From Ochotona curzoniae (lineage: Eukaryota > Chordata > Mammalia > Lagomorpha > Ochotonidae), in the NCBI RefSeq assembly GCF_017591425.1, contig NW_024467101.1, positions 11,358,918 through 11,422,917 of the forward strand: 64,000 nucleotides of DNA. The letters are read 5' to 3'. The translations under genes and the position numbers were made by a program. The notes below the pieces were generated by a model. It saw only the letters and a program-made list of their open reading frames with translations, was not told the origin of the DNA and did no database searches. Shown one piece after another: positions 53,906 through 64,000 of the stretch. Positions within the stretch are counted from its first letter, which is position 1. Each line of letters begins with the position of its first letter.

Positions 53906-54345
53906 TCCAGCAGCTAGCTCACCTGTGGACTCAGGAGGGAGAAGAGGGCCCCCTAAGGGGTAGGAATTTTGAGCAGATTCGGAGGTGTGTCAGTTGCTGA
54001 GAGACTTCAATTTAGTCCTTAGTCTCCGGAGCAAGATGCGGAGAACATGAGATGTGCAGAGCCGGAGAGAACCCACTGTGTCATCAGCACAGCTGGGTAT
54101 GCTTGGCTGGTTCAATTCCACAGAATGAAATTTCCTGTGGTTTACTTCTCAGCATAATTTTAAAACACAAGCAGAATGAAAGAGCGGCGGACAGTGCCAA
54201 GATTGTTAAATGCGAGGGTGGAGGGTGAGTGAGGACAAGTGGTGGAAACTGGGCAGGAAGCTGAAGGTGGAACCTGTTAGAGTGGCAGTGGTGAAAGGCA
54301 GGTGGGGTGAACTAGCTAGAGTAGCAACATTTTGCCTAGTTCTTT
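53906..54345. other. Unassigned, no gene seen
   Basis: Nothing recognised. Confidence 0.35.
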
Positions 54346-54900
54346 TAAAAATTTTTTTTTCATGGTACACTGGTTCAGGGATTTTCCCTTCCACCTTCCC
54401 CATTTATCCTCTTTCCCATGCCCTCACTCCACCGTAATACTGTAGTCCTTCAGCAACACTCACAAGCCATTCTTTTCTCTATTTAAATGTATCATGACAC
54501 TGTAGGCATAAGCAATGGTGGAGAGTCCAGCATCCTATTGACAATATATATTTAACAGTTTCATTGAGAGTCCATCTTTTTTACAGGAGTAGAGATGCCT
54601 ACTGCTCTGTATCTTCCATTTTTGGTGTAATAGTCTCAGCATTTGAAACATTGGGCAAGGGAGTAGTCTGCTGATCTTTAAGCTCCCTGATTTATCTTTT
54701 TCATGCTGTGGATGCCATTATGTTCTTGGATGTGTTCAAAGATGCTAAGAGGTCCTCTTTTAATTCCTCTAGAGCTAGACTGAAATGTTTCGATTCTCTA
54801 CCATTAAAGTCTGCACTTTAGCCAGCAAGACCTGAGCTTGGTTCTCCTGGCTACCAGTAACTTGGGGGCTTTAAAAGCCAAAGGGAGATACTTCCAAGAT
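54346..54900 (-). mobile_element. Probable old L1-type 3'UTR fragment
   Basis: A T-run (54350-54360) is followed by a pyrimidine-rich block ('cccttccaccttccccattt') like the reversed polypurine tract of L1 3'UTRs. Then comes AT-rich sequence with 'cagcatcctattgacaatat' and 'tttcattgagagtccatc'. The subfamily and right limit are uncertain. Confidence 0.4.
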
Positions 54901-55349
54901 GCCCTGTGCTATTGGACCTGAGGCTTTATAGACAACAGACATTCTGTGCAGTTCAGGGCAGGGGAAGTTTCAGATAATGGATGTGCCATAGTGCCCTGTG
55001 CCAGGTACTGTGAAAGATTCCCAGGTGCATTTTAGGGCAAACCAGATTTGCAGCCCTGGCAGTAGCTATTGAGACCAAGCAATGGCAACCATGGACAGCT
55101 CCCAGGGACCCAGGTCTGCTGAGTGGCTTTTAGTTGAAGCTTTGTCCAGGAACATGGCATCAGCACACACCCAGTCAGGGCCTTTGTGTAAGCAGAAATT
55201 ATAGATGAACAAGGAGTAGATGGATACCTTGAATCAGGCCAATACATTAAATGCTATGAAACTGGGAGCTCGCTTCTGTTTTGGAAGCTCTGAGGTAAAG
55301 AGATGCCATATGATTACGGAGAGGCGTTCTCTTAAGTCTTGCAGCAAAT
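54901..55349. other. Unassigned, no gene seen
   Basis: Nothing recognised. It may belong partly to the preceding element. Confidence 0.3.
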
Positions 55350-55470
55350 GCCCACGTGAATGGTGAGGATCAGAGAGGTTAAGTGGCTTGTCTAGAACCT
55401 CAGGGTGAGTGAGTTTCAAGCATAACCGTCATCTCCAAAGCCTGTGCATTTAACTGTTATGCTAAATTAT
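55350..55470 (-). mobile_element. MIR fragment
   Basis: 'ggatcagagaggttaagtgg' with 'cttgtctagaacctcagg' and 'catttaactgttatgctaa' match the reversed MIR 5' half. Confidence 0.7.
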
Positions 55471-55639
55471 GGTCTTGCCCTTCCCTTCCCTGCCCTGCCC
55501 CCTCCTTCTTCACATTTATTGATCATCTTACTAGGTATGCTCAAAATATAATTTTTCTTATAAGCATAAAAAAACCAGTATATTTTTATCATTTTATTTT
55601 CAACTTTGCTTCTATCTTTCCATCCATCTATTCATCCAT
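55471..55639. other. Simple-sequence-like spacer
   Basis: Has a (CCCTTCC)n-like run at about 55480-55510 and CCATCTAT-type motifs near 55620. No gene. Confidence 0.4.
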
Positions 55640-56090
55640 CTATTTTCACAATCACTTGAGTTCCATACTGGGTTGCAGGTGCTGTGCTTGGTTTTGAGTA
55701 TATGATGATAAGCAACACAGATAAGGCCTGCCCTGGAGAGTTTACAGCCTACTGGGGGAGACACAAGCCAAGGGAGGAAATGACAACACATCATTACACA
55801 CTGAGGAATGAGATTGAGAATAAAGACCTCTCTTGGAAGAGGACATACACATAAAGTGAAAAACAGGCATGGATCTGTGTAAAGCAGCTTGGGGGGGAAG
55901 AGGATACTAGGTGGAGATAGCTCAGCCCCTGAGGTAGCAAAGAGTAGACATTAGTGTGGTTGAAGCAGAAGAATAGGTGGCTTCAGAGTATGTGGGAATG
56001 ATATCTGAGAAGTATGCAGGCCTGGTAGAAAAGCAAGTATGACAGGGATCCGGAAGATATTTTACGCAGGCAGAGTGAGATGACTTGAAG
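55640..56090 (+). mobile_element. L2
   Basis: 'gttgcaggtgctgtgcttgg', 'aaggcctgccctggagagtt', 'tacagcctactgggggagac' and later 'tgacagggatccggaagata' follow the L2 3' region order. Confidence 0.65.
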
Positions 56091-56191
56091 GCTACTGTGC
56101 CATTGTCATCTCAGTGCAACCTGTTCCACTTTGAGGTTTGACACCTTTCAGTTACCTTCGAAGGTGATGCTGGAAGTAAATACATGTTAGC

Positions 56192-56385
56192 CATCATTTA
56201 TTAAGTGCTAATTGCATGCTTTATGTGCTTTCCTTTGGTACTGCATTTATCCTTGCATGACCCACCTCCCACTCGGGCATGTACTATTATTATTTACCAA
56301 GGAGATTAAGAAATTTGCTCAGAGTAACACACTGAGTTGGCTGAGGTGAATTTGAGTTCACATCTCAGTCTCAAACCACATCTCC
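56192..56385 (-). mobile_element. MIR
   Basis: 'catttattaagtgctaattg', 'gtactattattatttaccaa' and 'cagagtaacacactgagttg' are reversed MIR landmarks. Confidence 0.7.
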
Positions 56386-56822
56386 AAGGAAGCCAGGGCC
56401 GGCGGCAGAGTAGGGATGTACTAGTGATTCCTCTGGATGCTGTGAAACCCATAGTCTGTCTCATCCCTGGCCAAGCACAGCAGCCAGAGCAGAAAGTCCC
56501 TGGGACAAGGGACCAAAAGGGTGAAGGCAATTTGCCTCATCACACCAAGAGGCTCTTGCTTTGTGCTTGGCTGGTCCCTGACACCAATTGTGATGATCTG
56601 AGCTGAGTCTGATGCTGGGCGATCTGAATTTAGCTCACATCTGGACTAGAAGGTCAGTGAGAAAGGGAGGACTCAATCTCAACTTGGCAAAGTACCAAGC
56701 CTTACTAGTTGGATGACCTTGGACCACTTATATACTTCCTCTGAAGTCAAGGTCTTCAGTCTAGGCCAGTTTCTCAAAGTCAAACTCCAGGCAGTGAGCT
56801 ATGAACAGAAAGCCAACTAATA
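56386..56822. other. Unassigned, possible forward MIR trace
   Basis: 'tactagttggatgaccttgg' (about 56704) is MIR-like. The remainder is not recognised. Confidence 0.4.
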
Positions 56823-57100
56823 ATGGTTATTGAGTCCTTGCTATATGCCCAAAACTGTACTAAACCACACACACACACACACACATATTTCTCTGTAGCA
56901 TGTGTGTGCATAGGTATATTCATATTAATATGTATGTATTTTAATTTAGTAATCTCAGAAAGCCCGCTAGTTGACTGAGCTTAATACCTTATTTTACAGA
57001 AGAGGAAACTGAGAGTTAGAGAGGTTGAGTAACCCAACATAGCTAGTAAGTGGTGGAGCTGTGAGTTTTGAATCAGGATGACTTAGTTCTTCCCTGCCCT
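56823..57100 (-). mobile_element. MIR interrupted by (CA)n
   Basis: 'ttattgagtccttgctatat' then (CA)n at 56866-56885, followed by 'ttattttacagaagaggaaa', 'gagagttagagaggttgagt' and 'catagctagtaagtggtgga'. A classic reversed MIR with microsatellite growth in its middle. Confidence 0.8.
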
Positions 57101-57179
57101 GCTTTACTACCCTCTCTTTCATCCTTTTTGATGGTGTTAGCACTCCTGGTACAGACTCCTAACCCATCTGAGGCACCAG

Positions 57180-57440
57180 AGGCCCTATTTGCAGACGTTT
57201 AGAAGTTGTAATTAGAAAGTAGAAATCTGCTTTATTAAACCGCACGTTGTAATCAGTTGGGGGCAGAAACTGCACAATTCCAATGGTTTGAATGTCGTCT
57301 TTGTCCCGATTGGTGCCTACCCTAAATTAAAATCCCTTGAAGGTACTACTCTCTTAATTAACAGTTTGCCTTGTTAACACCATAAACGTTTTTCTTGCAG
57401 TGGAGGAGGTCATGCCAATTAAGGACTGAGATGCTGTTGG
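57180..57440. promoter_or_regulatory. Repeat-free block with homeodomain-type sites, candidate conserved element
   Basis: Contains 'gttgtaattagaaag', 'cttaattaacag', 'gttgtaatcag', a CCAAT-box-like 'cgattggtg' and 'ccaattaagg'. A polypyrimidine-AG (tttttcttgcag, ending at 57399) looks like a splice acceptor, but the following frame closes quickly (aattaaggactgag). Regulatory function is inferred from texture only. Confidence 0.3.
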
Positions 57441-57559
57441 GCAGGAGGGCAGTGCCCAGAAACCTGCCAAGCAGCGGAGATTACTCTTGCCTCTTGTGGT
57501 CCCCAGACTTTTTCTGGGAGGCACCTTGAGGCACAGGGCACTGGAATGACAGTGGCTAC

Positions 57560-57735
57560 CACAGAGAGATCAGAAGCATGGGTTTAGAAGAGATCATTGA
57601 GACTTGGGTGTGAGTTCTTACCCTTTGTGCCTCAGCCTCCTTAGCAGGAAAACGGGGCGCTAATAGTAGCTACCCGAAGAGCTGAGATGAGGCCTGAATG
57701 AGTGATGCTTGCAGAGCTGCTTAGCACAGGCACTA
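57560..57735 (+). mobile_element. MIR
   Basis: 'agaagcatgggtttagaaga', 'tgcctcagcctccttagcag', 'gctgagatgaggcctgaatg' and 'gcttagcacaggcac' run in forward MIR order. Confidence 0.65.
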
Positions 57736-57949
57736 TGTCCAAGATGCACTTCTCCCCTGCTCTCTTGACCTGCTTTAGTGAATATTTTCTTTATATTTCT
57801 TGGTCAGAATCATTACAACGTTCTTCTTAAGTGTGAATGTTTTTCCTTGGTAGGAGTTTCACCCTCCCAAAACAGAAAGCCAGATAGATACTCACTTTCT
57901 CATCTAGCTTAAAATCTTAATCTGATTCTAGGACTTAGTCCAGAGGCTT

Positions 57950-59225
57950 AGACTTTATTTTTTTGGAAGGTGTTGTCATGAAGAATAATATACAGATAGA
58001 AGAAAAACACAAATTATACTGCTTAGTAAGCATTTGCAAATGACCATATTTCTGGTATTAGTTCCTTAAATAAGAAAAAGGACATTTTTAACTCCCCATA
58101 AAACTCACCAATTCCCTCTCCAGTCATTGCTGATTATGCGTGTCTGCCATCTTGACTTTCAAGGCGTAGTCTAGTTTTGTAGGTTTTTGGATTTGGTATA
58201 AATGGGACAAACAAAATATTCTTTTTCATGTGACTTCTTTTATTGCACATTTTGTTTCTATGATTCATTGCTCATGTTGCATGTGGTTACGGCTCATTCA
58301 TTCTGATTGCAGTGCAATTCAGGTTCACTCTGTGAGTCTAGCATCATTTACTTTTTCTTTTTTAAAATTACTTTTCCATTCAGCTGTTGAAGGGCATTGA
58401 ATTATTTTCAGTTTGCGGTTAATACAAATGGGAGTGTTTTGAATGTTCTTATGCATGTTTATTGGTAACGTGTATGCATTTGGGGAGGGAATTTGTCTAG
58501 GAATGGAACTGTTGAGTGATAGGCTGTGTACGTCATTGGCTTTAATAGATAGCATGAAACCATTTTGTAATGTCTTTATATCAGTTTGTAATGCCACCAA
58601 TAGTATATGGGAGTTCTGGTTGTTCTAACACTCAGTGTTGACTGTCTTTTTATTTTTAGACTATTATAGCAGTGAGCAGCATTGCCTCCAGTTTTAATTT
58701 GCATTTTGCTGATATCTAAGATATCATATATGCATTTATAAGTCAGTTGGACACCAACTCTTGAAAACCTTTTTTGCTTAGATGGTATCATTAATTTGTA
58801 GAAGTTCTTTTTATGCTTTGGATAAAAGTCCTTTTTGATTTTTGCAAATACTCATTCTAATGGTTTTTTTCCGTGGTATCATTTTATTCCTATCAACAAT
58901 TTAAGTTGAGATTCAATTTAAAAAATACTCCTTTTAGTATTGCCCCAAGGTCAATACTTGTTTTTGGTAAGAACTTTCATTGTTTTTTGCATGTAGACGA
59001 TTGACCCATCTGGAATTGGTTTTAATGTATGATGAGAGGTAGAACCCAAGATGATCTTTCCCCCTATGGATATTCAGTTGACCTAGCACCACATTTGAAA
59101 ATAATGTCCTTTCCCTGCTGCTTGTAGTGATAATCTTTGTGTTAAGTCAGATGGTTGTATAAATGACAGTCTGTTTCTAGATTCTGATTGTATACCGTTG
59201 GCTATCCATCTAACATTCAGGAAAT
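57950..59225 (-). mobile_element. Ancient L1 (L1M-type) ORF2 3' end and 3'UTR, decayed
   Basis: On plus, reversed old-L1 landmarks appear in order. They are 'gctgttgaagggcattgaat', 'aatgttcttatgcatgttta', 'gtctaggaatggaactgttg', 'tttgtaatgccaccaatagt' and 'ttttaatttgcattttgctg'. Then come 'gaagttctttttatgctttg', 'gattgacccatctggaattg' and 'tttgaaaataatgtcctttc'. The frame is destroyed by many changes, in contrast to the intact L1 at 23646-30345. Confidence 0.8.
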
Positions 59226-59350
59226 TTTTATCTGGAGGAGAGATTCATGAAGACAGAGGCACCCCAAGGAATATGCTTTTGGTCTTGACCCTGGGAGAGG
59301 CAGAGGCCCACTAAGCTTTTTGTGATAGCTGTGACACAGTTCCAGAGCCT

Positions 59351-59359
59351 GTGTGTGTA

Positions 59360-59402
<43 letters not shown>

Positions 59403-59422
59403 CACAGAGAGAGAGAGACAGT
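59351..59422. repeat. (GT)n(GA)n(GACA)n compound microsatellite
   Basis: A TG run passes into a GA run, then GACAGACA and again GA. Confidence 0.93.
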
Positions 59423-60124
59423 GCCCAGATAGCTGTGGTATTGGCTGTAGGATCTCCCCTGAAAAAGTTTACACACATGAAATGGGCACTGCCCTTGGCT
59501 TGTAGGCTCAACACTTAATTCTCTGTTCCTTCCATAGGGAAGAAGGCAAAGAATTTGAAAACCTCTGTGTTTGCTTTCTCTGAAACCAATTTGCCCCTGT
59601 GTACTCCTTCCCCAGTACGTGGTGAAATACAAGGTCTGCTTGTAATACTTTCATGCACCGCTCACTGTAGTTTAATATATGAGGCACTGCATCATAGTCT
59701 GGAGGTTCAGAATTACCTCGGAGTAATCATTTCCTAGAGGGCTGGTAGTAAAGATTCTGTCACACAGCTATAGATTGTCGCCTGTCACCATCCGTCAGCC
59801 CCCAGGGAGATATTAGAGGGGAAGATACGGGAGCAAATTGAGAACGAGTGAGTGTCTGCATGTGGCATCTAGGTCTCTGAAGAGCGAAAAAGGCCTGGTG
59901 GCCGTGTCTGGCTTTGTGGGGGAGTGGGCTCCTTCTGCAGTAAGGAATTGGAGACTGTGACAGTCCTGAATGGTTTGTTGGCCTAACTCAGCTCCAGGCT
60001 CATGGCACTGTTGAACTATAACCATAGTTCTCAGATGTCTTCCCTACATTCTTTCCTTTACCCCAAAGCCATCACCTACACTTGCAAAAACAATTGTCAT
60101 TTTCAGCACTCTGCCTGTGGTTTC
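59423..60124. other. Unassigned, no gene seen
   Basis: Nothing recognised. Confidence 0.35.
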
Positions 60125-60300
60125 TGCTCATCATTTTCATGTATCATTTTGCTAATCCTCAGGATGATCCTAGAGTGGAATAACCATGTTATCCCTATTT
60201 CATAGCTGGGGGAGACTGGGGCTTGGAGATGTTGAAAAACTTGAAAAGTCATTCCTGCTGATGAATGGTAAGCCAAGCTTTGAAGCCCTGGTGCCCTGCC
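60125..60300 (-). mobile_element. MIR
   Basis: 'ctaatcctcaggatgatcct', 'tatccctatttcatagctgg' and 'gaagccctggtgccctgcct' are reversed MIR features. Confidence 0.6.
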
Positions 60301-61479
60301 TCCAGAGGCCAAGTGCCAAGTCTATAGATCCTGCCCCAGTAAGGAATCTGATTCTACAGTAGGTGCTCATGTCCTCACTAAACACTGAGATGCTGTTAAC
60401 ATCCTCTTTGTACATGTAGAGAAACTGAGGCTCTGAGCCACTCATCCAGATTCAGTGAATGTCACTCCAGGGTTCTCAGGTGACATACCTCAGCTTCCTT
60501 CTTGAAGATGAGTGGGGGTTGAATATGTGCAGTGCACGAGCTGTTTTATGAAGTTGATCTAATGGCTTGATGGGCTTTGATGTCACCCCCTAACAGGAGC
60601 AGATCAGGTTTTGTGGGGGCACTGGGATTTATTCAATGTAGAGGACCCCCTTAAGGACACAACATTATTAATAAAACATACATATGGTAGTATGTGTTTA
60701 TTTACCTGGTGCATTCAAGTAAAGAATTGTGAAACATACATCTCAAAGTTTTTGATGTTTAGTTTAGTTCCTGGTTCTCTTGTGGGTCTGATTTTGGATG
60801 CCAGTCTCCAATAATCAGAAGCCTGTCCCCACTTCAAGATGACCGATGGCTATCTGAAAATGGAAAGAAGCTGGGAGTCGATGTCTTGGAAGTATGCAGC
60901 ACATCGGCATTGTTTGTGGAGCTGGCAGGGAAGAAAGGGCCCTGCTTGCCTCTAAGTGATTGTTGCTGAAAATGTGGTCTCAGAGTTATTCTTCTATGAT
61001 TTTTTTTTTTTTGCTCTCAGCCCAAGGCAAGGTCAGCTAGATACCAGGAAGTGGGATGTGGAACATTTATAGCAAGTTGGTACTGTATTGTCCAGGATTG
61101 AACAGGATGTAAGCTGTTGAGTGTTGTTGCAACTCTGTCATGGGTTGTGTGTGGTGCCAGTTCGTAGTTGGTAGTCATGCACAGTAGAACTATCAAGCAG
61201 TTTGCGATGTGTTAGGGAAAAAAAGAGATGAACAAGGCTGATTCTTTGTCATTGACAGCTGGGGAAGCACCAGTAGAAGGCTTTTTAAGGAGGTTGCTTT
61301 GAATACTCCCAGTCATCAGCATTTCATTTCACAAGGTACAAACTTCAAACCAAACCACAACCATAATAGCAGCAATGAACTCCCAAACCTAACCTAATAA
61401 TACTTTACTTGGGGTCTGGTTTGGCTTTGATCTGGTTGATCTCATTGGCTTCCAATTTCACTCAGTTTTAAAGGAAAAA
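60301..61479. other. Unassigned, no gene seen
   Basis: Includes a T-run at about 61000-61011. No recognised gene or repeat. Confidence 0.35.
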
Positions 61480-61708
61480 TACCTGGGCTGGGTCAGGTCA
61501 TGGCCAGGAGTCAGGAAGTCCAGGTGGATCTCCCCCATGAGGCACAGAGACTCAAACACTTGGGCCATCTTTTGCTGCTTTCCCACGTGTACGTTAACAG
61601 AGAGATGGATCCGAAATGGAGTCACAAGGACTGGAACCATGCTCCCAAAGGGGATGCTGGTGTCACAGATGGTAGCTTAACCTGCTGTGTGTCACAATAC
61701 CGGCTTCC
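61480..61708 (-). mobile_element. Old CSINE, 3' part missing
   Basis: 'ggccaggagtcaggaagtcc', 'cacttgggccatcttttgct', 'gctttcccacgtgtacgtta' and head 'gcttaacctgctgtgtgtca'. The reversed tail is not present at the left. Confidence 0.7.
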
Positions 61709-61770
61709 CCCCAACTTCATTTTAAAAAACACACACATTTATTATCTCATCATTCCTGAGATAAAGAGGA

Positions 61771-61793
61771 GACAGACAGACAGACAGACAGAG
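61771..61793. repeat. (GACA)n microsatellite
   Basis: About five ACAG units. Confidence 0.9.
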
Positions 61794-62466
61794 TCTGGAC
61801 TTGCAGTAGCTAGGTCTAGGACTTAGAATTGTCCCAGGGTGAGAGGAAGGTATTGACCAGAGATGGGGTTTGGGGAACTCTTCCAAGGTCTTGGGTAGGT
61901 GGCAGGGTTTGATTCTTTGAGGTTGTAAGAATGATGCCTCTAGTCCCAAGTAGCGGCACACTGCTTTGTGCCATGTAACTCTGTTTGCGACATGACAGTT
62001 TGCTTTTTTGGTCTCTCTGATATCATTCATTTCTAGCCTGTAGATTTTTTTAAATGTCTATCTGAGTTGGTCTGGTCCACCCAAAATAATCTTCAAATTA
62101 AAGTCCGTTTTTATTAGACCCATACATTTCTTCAGTTTGCCATAATATGTAAGCTCCTCAGGAGGTTGTTGACTCTCCTGACCACAGGGCATGCACGGAA
62201 ACGGGCAGGACTTTGGGGGGCCATTTCATAATCCTGCTTGTACAGATGCTAGTTTATAAAGACAATTCTTGGCTCCAAACTCCAGAGAAATCCCTTAGCA
62301 GACATAGTGGAGCACCAGAATGCCCATTTTTTTAAACACCTACCCTGGCTACTAACCCAGTTACAAAAATCTGGGTTCTTCAATCTTACCTCTGCCACCT
62401 GCTGGCATGGAGGCTTCCCTGCAACTATTCCTTGTCACCAGTTCTCTCTCTCTTGCTTGCTTTCTT
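61794..62466. other. Unassigned, contains a CTCF-like motif
   Basis: No gene recognised. A 14/15 CTCF-core match lies at 62391-62405. Confidence 0.35.
62391..62405 (-). promoter_or_regulatory. CTCF-core-like motif (14 of 15)
   Basis: TCTGCCACCTGCTGG on plus, read as CCAGCAGGTGGCAGA on minus, fits CCASYAGRKGGCRSY except at the last position. It is in the opposite orientation to the four motifs in the duplicated units. Confidence 0.5.
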
Positions 62467-62783
62467 TAAAAAAATAATTATTTTTTGTTTGGAAGATTTG
62501 TGGAGAGAAGGAGAGGCAGAGGGAAAGATTCTCCATCAGCTAGTTCACTCCTCAGATTACCACAGTGGCTGGAGCTGAGCTGATCCAAAGCCAGGAGCCT
62601 CCTCCAGGTCTCCCATGTGGGTGCAGGGTCCCAAGGCTTTGGGCCATCCTCTACTGCCCTCCCAGGCCATAAGCAGGGAGCTACTTGGGAAATGGAGCAG
62701 CCGGGGCACAAACTGGTGCTCCTATGGGATTCTGGCACTTGCAAGGTGAGGATTTAGCACAATTTAGTCACTGTGCTGGGCTC
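62467..62783 (-). mobile_element. CSINE, full length
   Basis: 'aaaaaaataattattttttg', 'tagttcactcctcagattac', 'gctgatccaaagccaggagc', 'cccaaggctttgggccatcc', 'aagcagggagctacttggga' and head 'tagtcactgtgctgggctc'. Confidence 0.92.
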
Positions 62784-63640
62784 AGCAGTGTTCAGTTTCT
62801 TCACTTGTAAAGTGCAGCCCTACTTCTCACCATCAAGAGAACTGAATGAGATATTGTGGTTTTCAATCCAGGGCAGTGGTTTTCAATCTAGTCTGTACAA
62901 TGCAATCTTGGGGAAGTACCCTGGTCATCTCACATCAACTGAGTCAGAATCTTTGAGAATCAGCACTTTTGTCAAAACCACTGATGATGCAGCGTTCGCA
63001 TAGTGGTGGGCTATTGTCACAATAATGCCATGAAACAAATGACTCCCAAACCTCGGTGGCCTATACCTTTTCTCACTTGTGTGTCTGCAGATGGGCTAGG
63101 CTTTGCTCAGTTACTCTTTGTATGTCTTCTCTGTGTCTTATTTTTGGATCAACAACTCTCTGGGCAAGTTTTATTATTGTGGTGATGGCAGGGATGCCAG
63201 AGATTGGAAATAAGTGCTACCCCTTGACTACTGACACTTCCACATTTCATTGGCCAAGGCACATCACATGACTAAGCACAACTGCAATGGGACAAGGAAG
63301 TAGGCTTCACCAACCGTGGGAAGCAATGTCGAATCCCACGTGTGGTTCTGTTGAAGGTAGTGTGGAGTTGGCTTATGGGACATGAACTCTGGCCACTGGT
63401 GCTCAGAAAAGCACATTGCAACATGCCCTCCGGAGTAGGTGGTCAGTAAAAACCGCGTGCTCTTCCAGAGTACAGACTTCCACAGCTTCCTTTGAGACTA
63501 ATGCAGGAGACTCTCCACGAATAGACCCAAAAATGAGTTCCCTTCCCATCCTGGCATTAAGTTGGTCTCTAGGGAGAAAGGAGCTTTTCGAAATGTGAGA
63601 TGAGCTTGAAGTACCTAGGAAGAAGAAGCCCAATTGGAGG
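62784..63640. other. Unassigned, with an old repeat-like segment
   Basis: About 63010-63340 ('aatgactcccaaacctcggt', 'tgtctgcagatgggctaggc', 'cattggccaaggcacatcac') resembles an old mammalian interspersed repeat whose class I cannot settle. No gene. Confidence 0.35.
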
Positions 63641-64000
63641 CCACTGGAGCTATTATTAAGTACTTATACATCCATTTGCCCATCCGCCACTCACAAAGCA
63701 CTCTATTTATTTGCATACTCTGTGTAATACAGCAGTGGAGGGGAGAATTCATTAAGGCAAATTGTGAGGGCAGCTTTCAAAAGAATTTCATCTCTCTTTT
63801 ATGTAACACACAGTTCCCTCTTTAATGAGAACTCAGCAAGTCCATTTTCCTTAAGGGTTTAATAAAAACATAATTTAAAAAATTAAGACAGATGGGGAAA
63901 GTGCCTTGAGAACCTATTTCCACCATTAACTCACAGAGTAGACTTTCCTAATGCTACAAGATGGGCGAGATGAAGAGCTGTTCCAGCAGCCACCGAGAGT
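63641..64000. promoter_or_regulatory. AT-rich repeat-free block, candidate conserved element
   Basis: Contains 'tatttatttgcatactctg' (octamer/FOX-like), 'gaattcattaaggcaaattg', 'ctctttaatgag' and 'aattaagacag'. No repeat landmark. Regulatory role is speculative and the block is cut by the window edge. Confidence 0.25.

Overview
The window is mammalian nuclear DNA with no host protein-coding gene that I can recognise. It is dense in interspersed repeats. About twenty full or partial copies belong to the lagomorph C-repeat SINE family (CSINE; tRNA-derived, with an A-rich tail), alongside MIR, L2, old L1 and MaLR LTR relics. The youngest CSINE copies (about 21471, 34958 and 62467) have a tail region unlike what I recall of the rabbit consensus. 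I therefore favour a pika (Ochotona) over a rabbit or hare, as an inference from memory of the families.

The centre, about 19.6-35.3 kb, is the remarkable part. A unit of about 4.1 kb occurs twice in direct tandem (copy 1 at 19801-30595, copy 2 at 30846-34956), roughly 99% identical by eye. Each outer edge lies inside a CSINE, and the two units are separated only by a third, composite CSINE. This layout is expected from unequal recombination between two SINEs. Copy 1 is interrupted by a complete L1 on the minus strand (23646-30345) with intact ORF1 (320 aa) and ORF2 (1270 aa), a CpG-rich 5'UTR, a G-rich 3'UTR tract, a poly(A) tail and a 15-bp target-site duplication. Copy 2 keeps the uninterrupted empty site at 34707-34721, so the order of events is readable: duplication first, L1 second. 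Each unit also carries two perfect CTCF-core matches in the same orientation, making four sites in the region.

Left arm (1-19.6 kb): unassigned GC-rich sequence (1-2880), several CSINEs, an MLT1 LTR (5611-5962), a degenerate interstitial telomeric array (6948-7188), an old L1 3' end (7645-8090), microsatellites, a compact CpG-rich patch (13094-13300) followed by a GT-rich minisatellite with a 124-bp higher-order period (13415-13835), and weak LTR-like candidates.

Right arm (35.3-64 kb): two members of a poly(A) retroposon family that I cannot name (35640-36146 with a 14-bp TSD; 40365-41985 with internal tandem repeats), an L2 split by a CSINE (45955-46840), many MIRs, a MaLR LTR (44680-45045), an ancient L1 ORF2/3' end (57950-59225), and several repeat-free AT-rich blocks with homeodomain-type motifs that could be conserved non-coding elements.

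The only convincing coding sequences are the two L1 frames, which work together in retrotransposition: ORF1p coats the RNA, and ORF2p nicks target DNA and reverse-transcribes. The rest reads as intergenic or intronic sequence.
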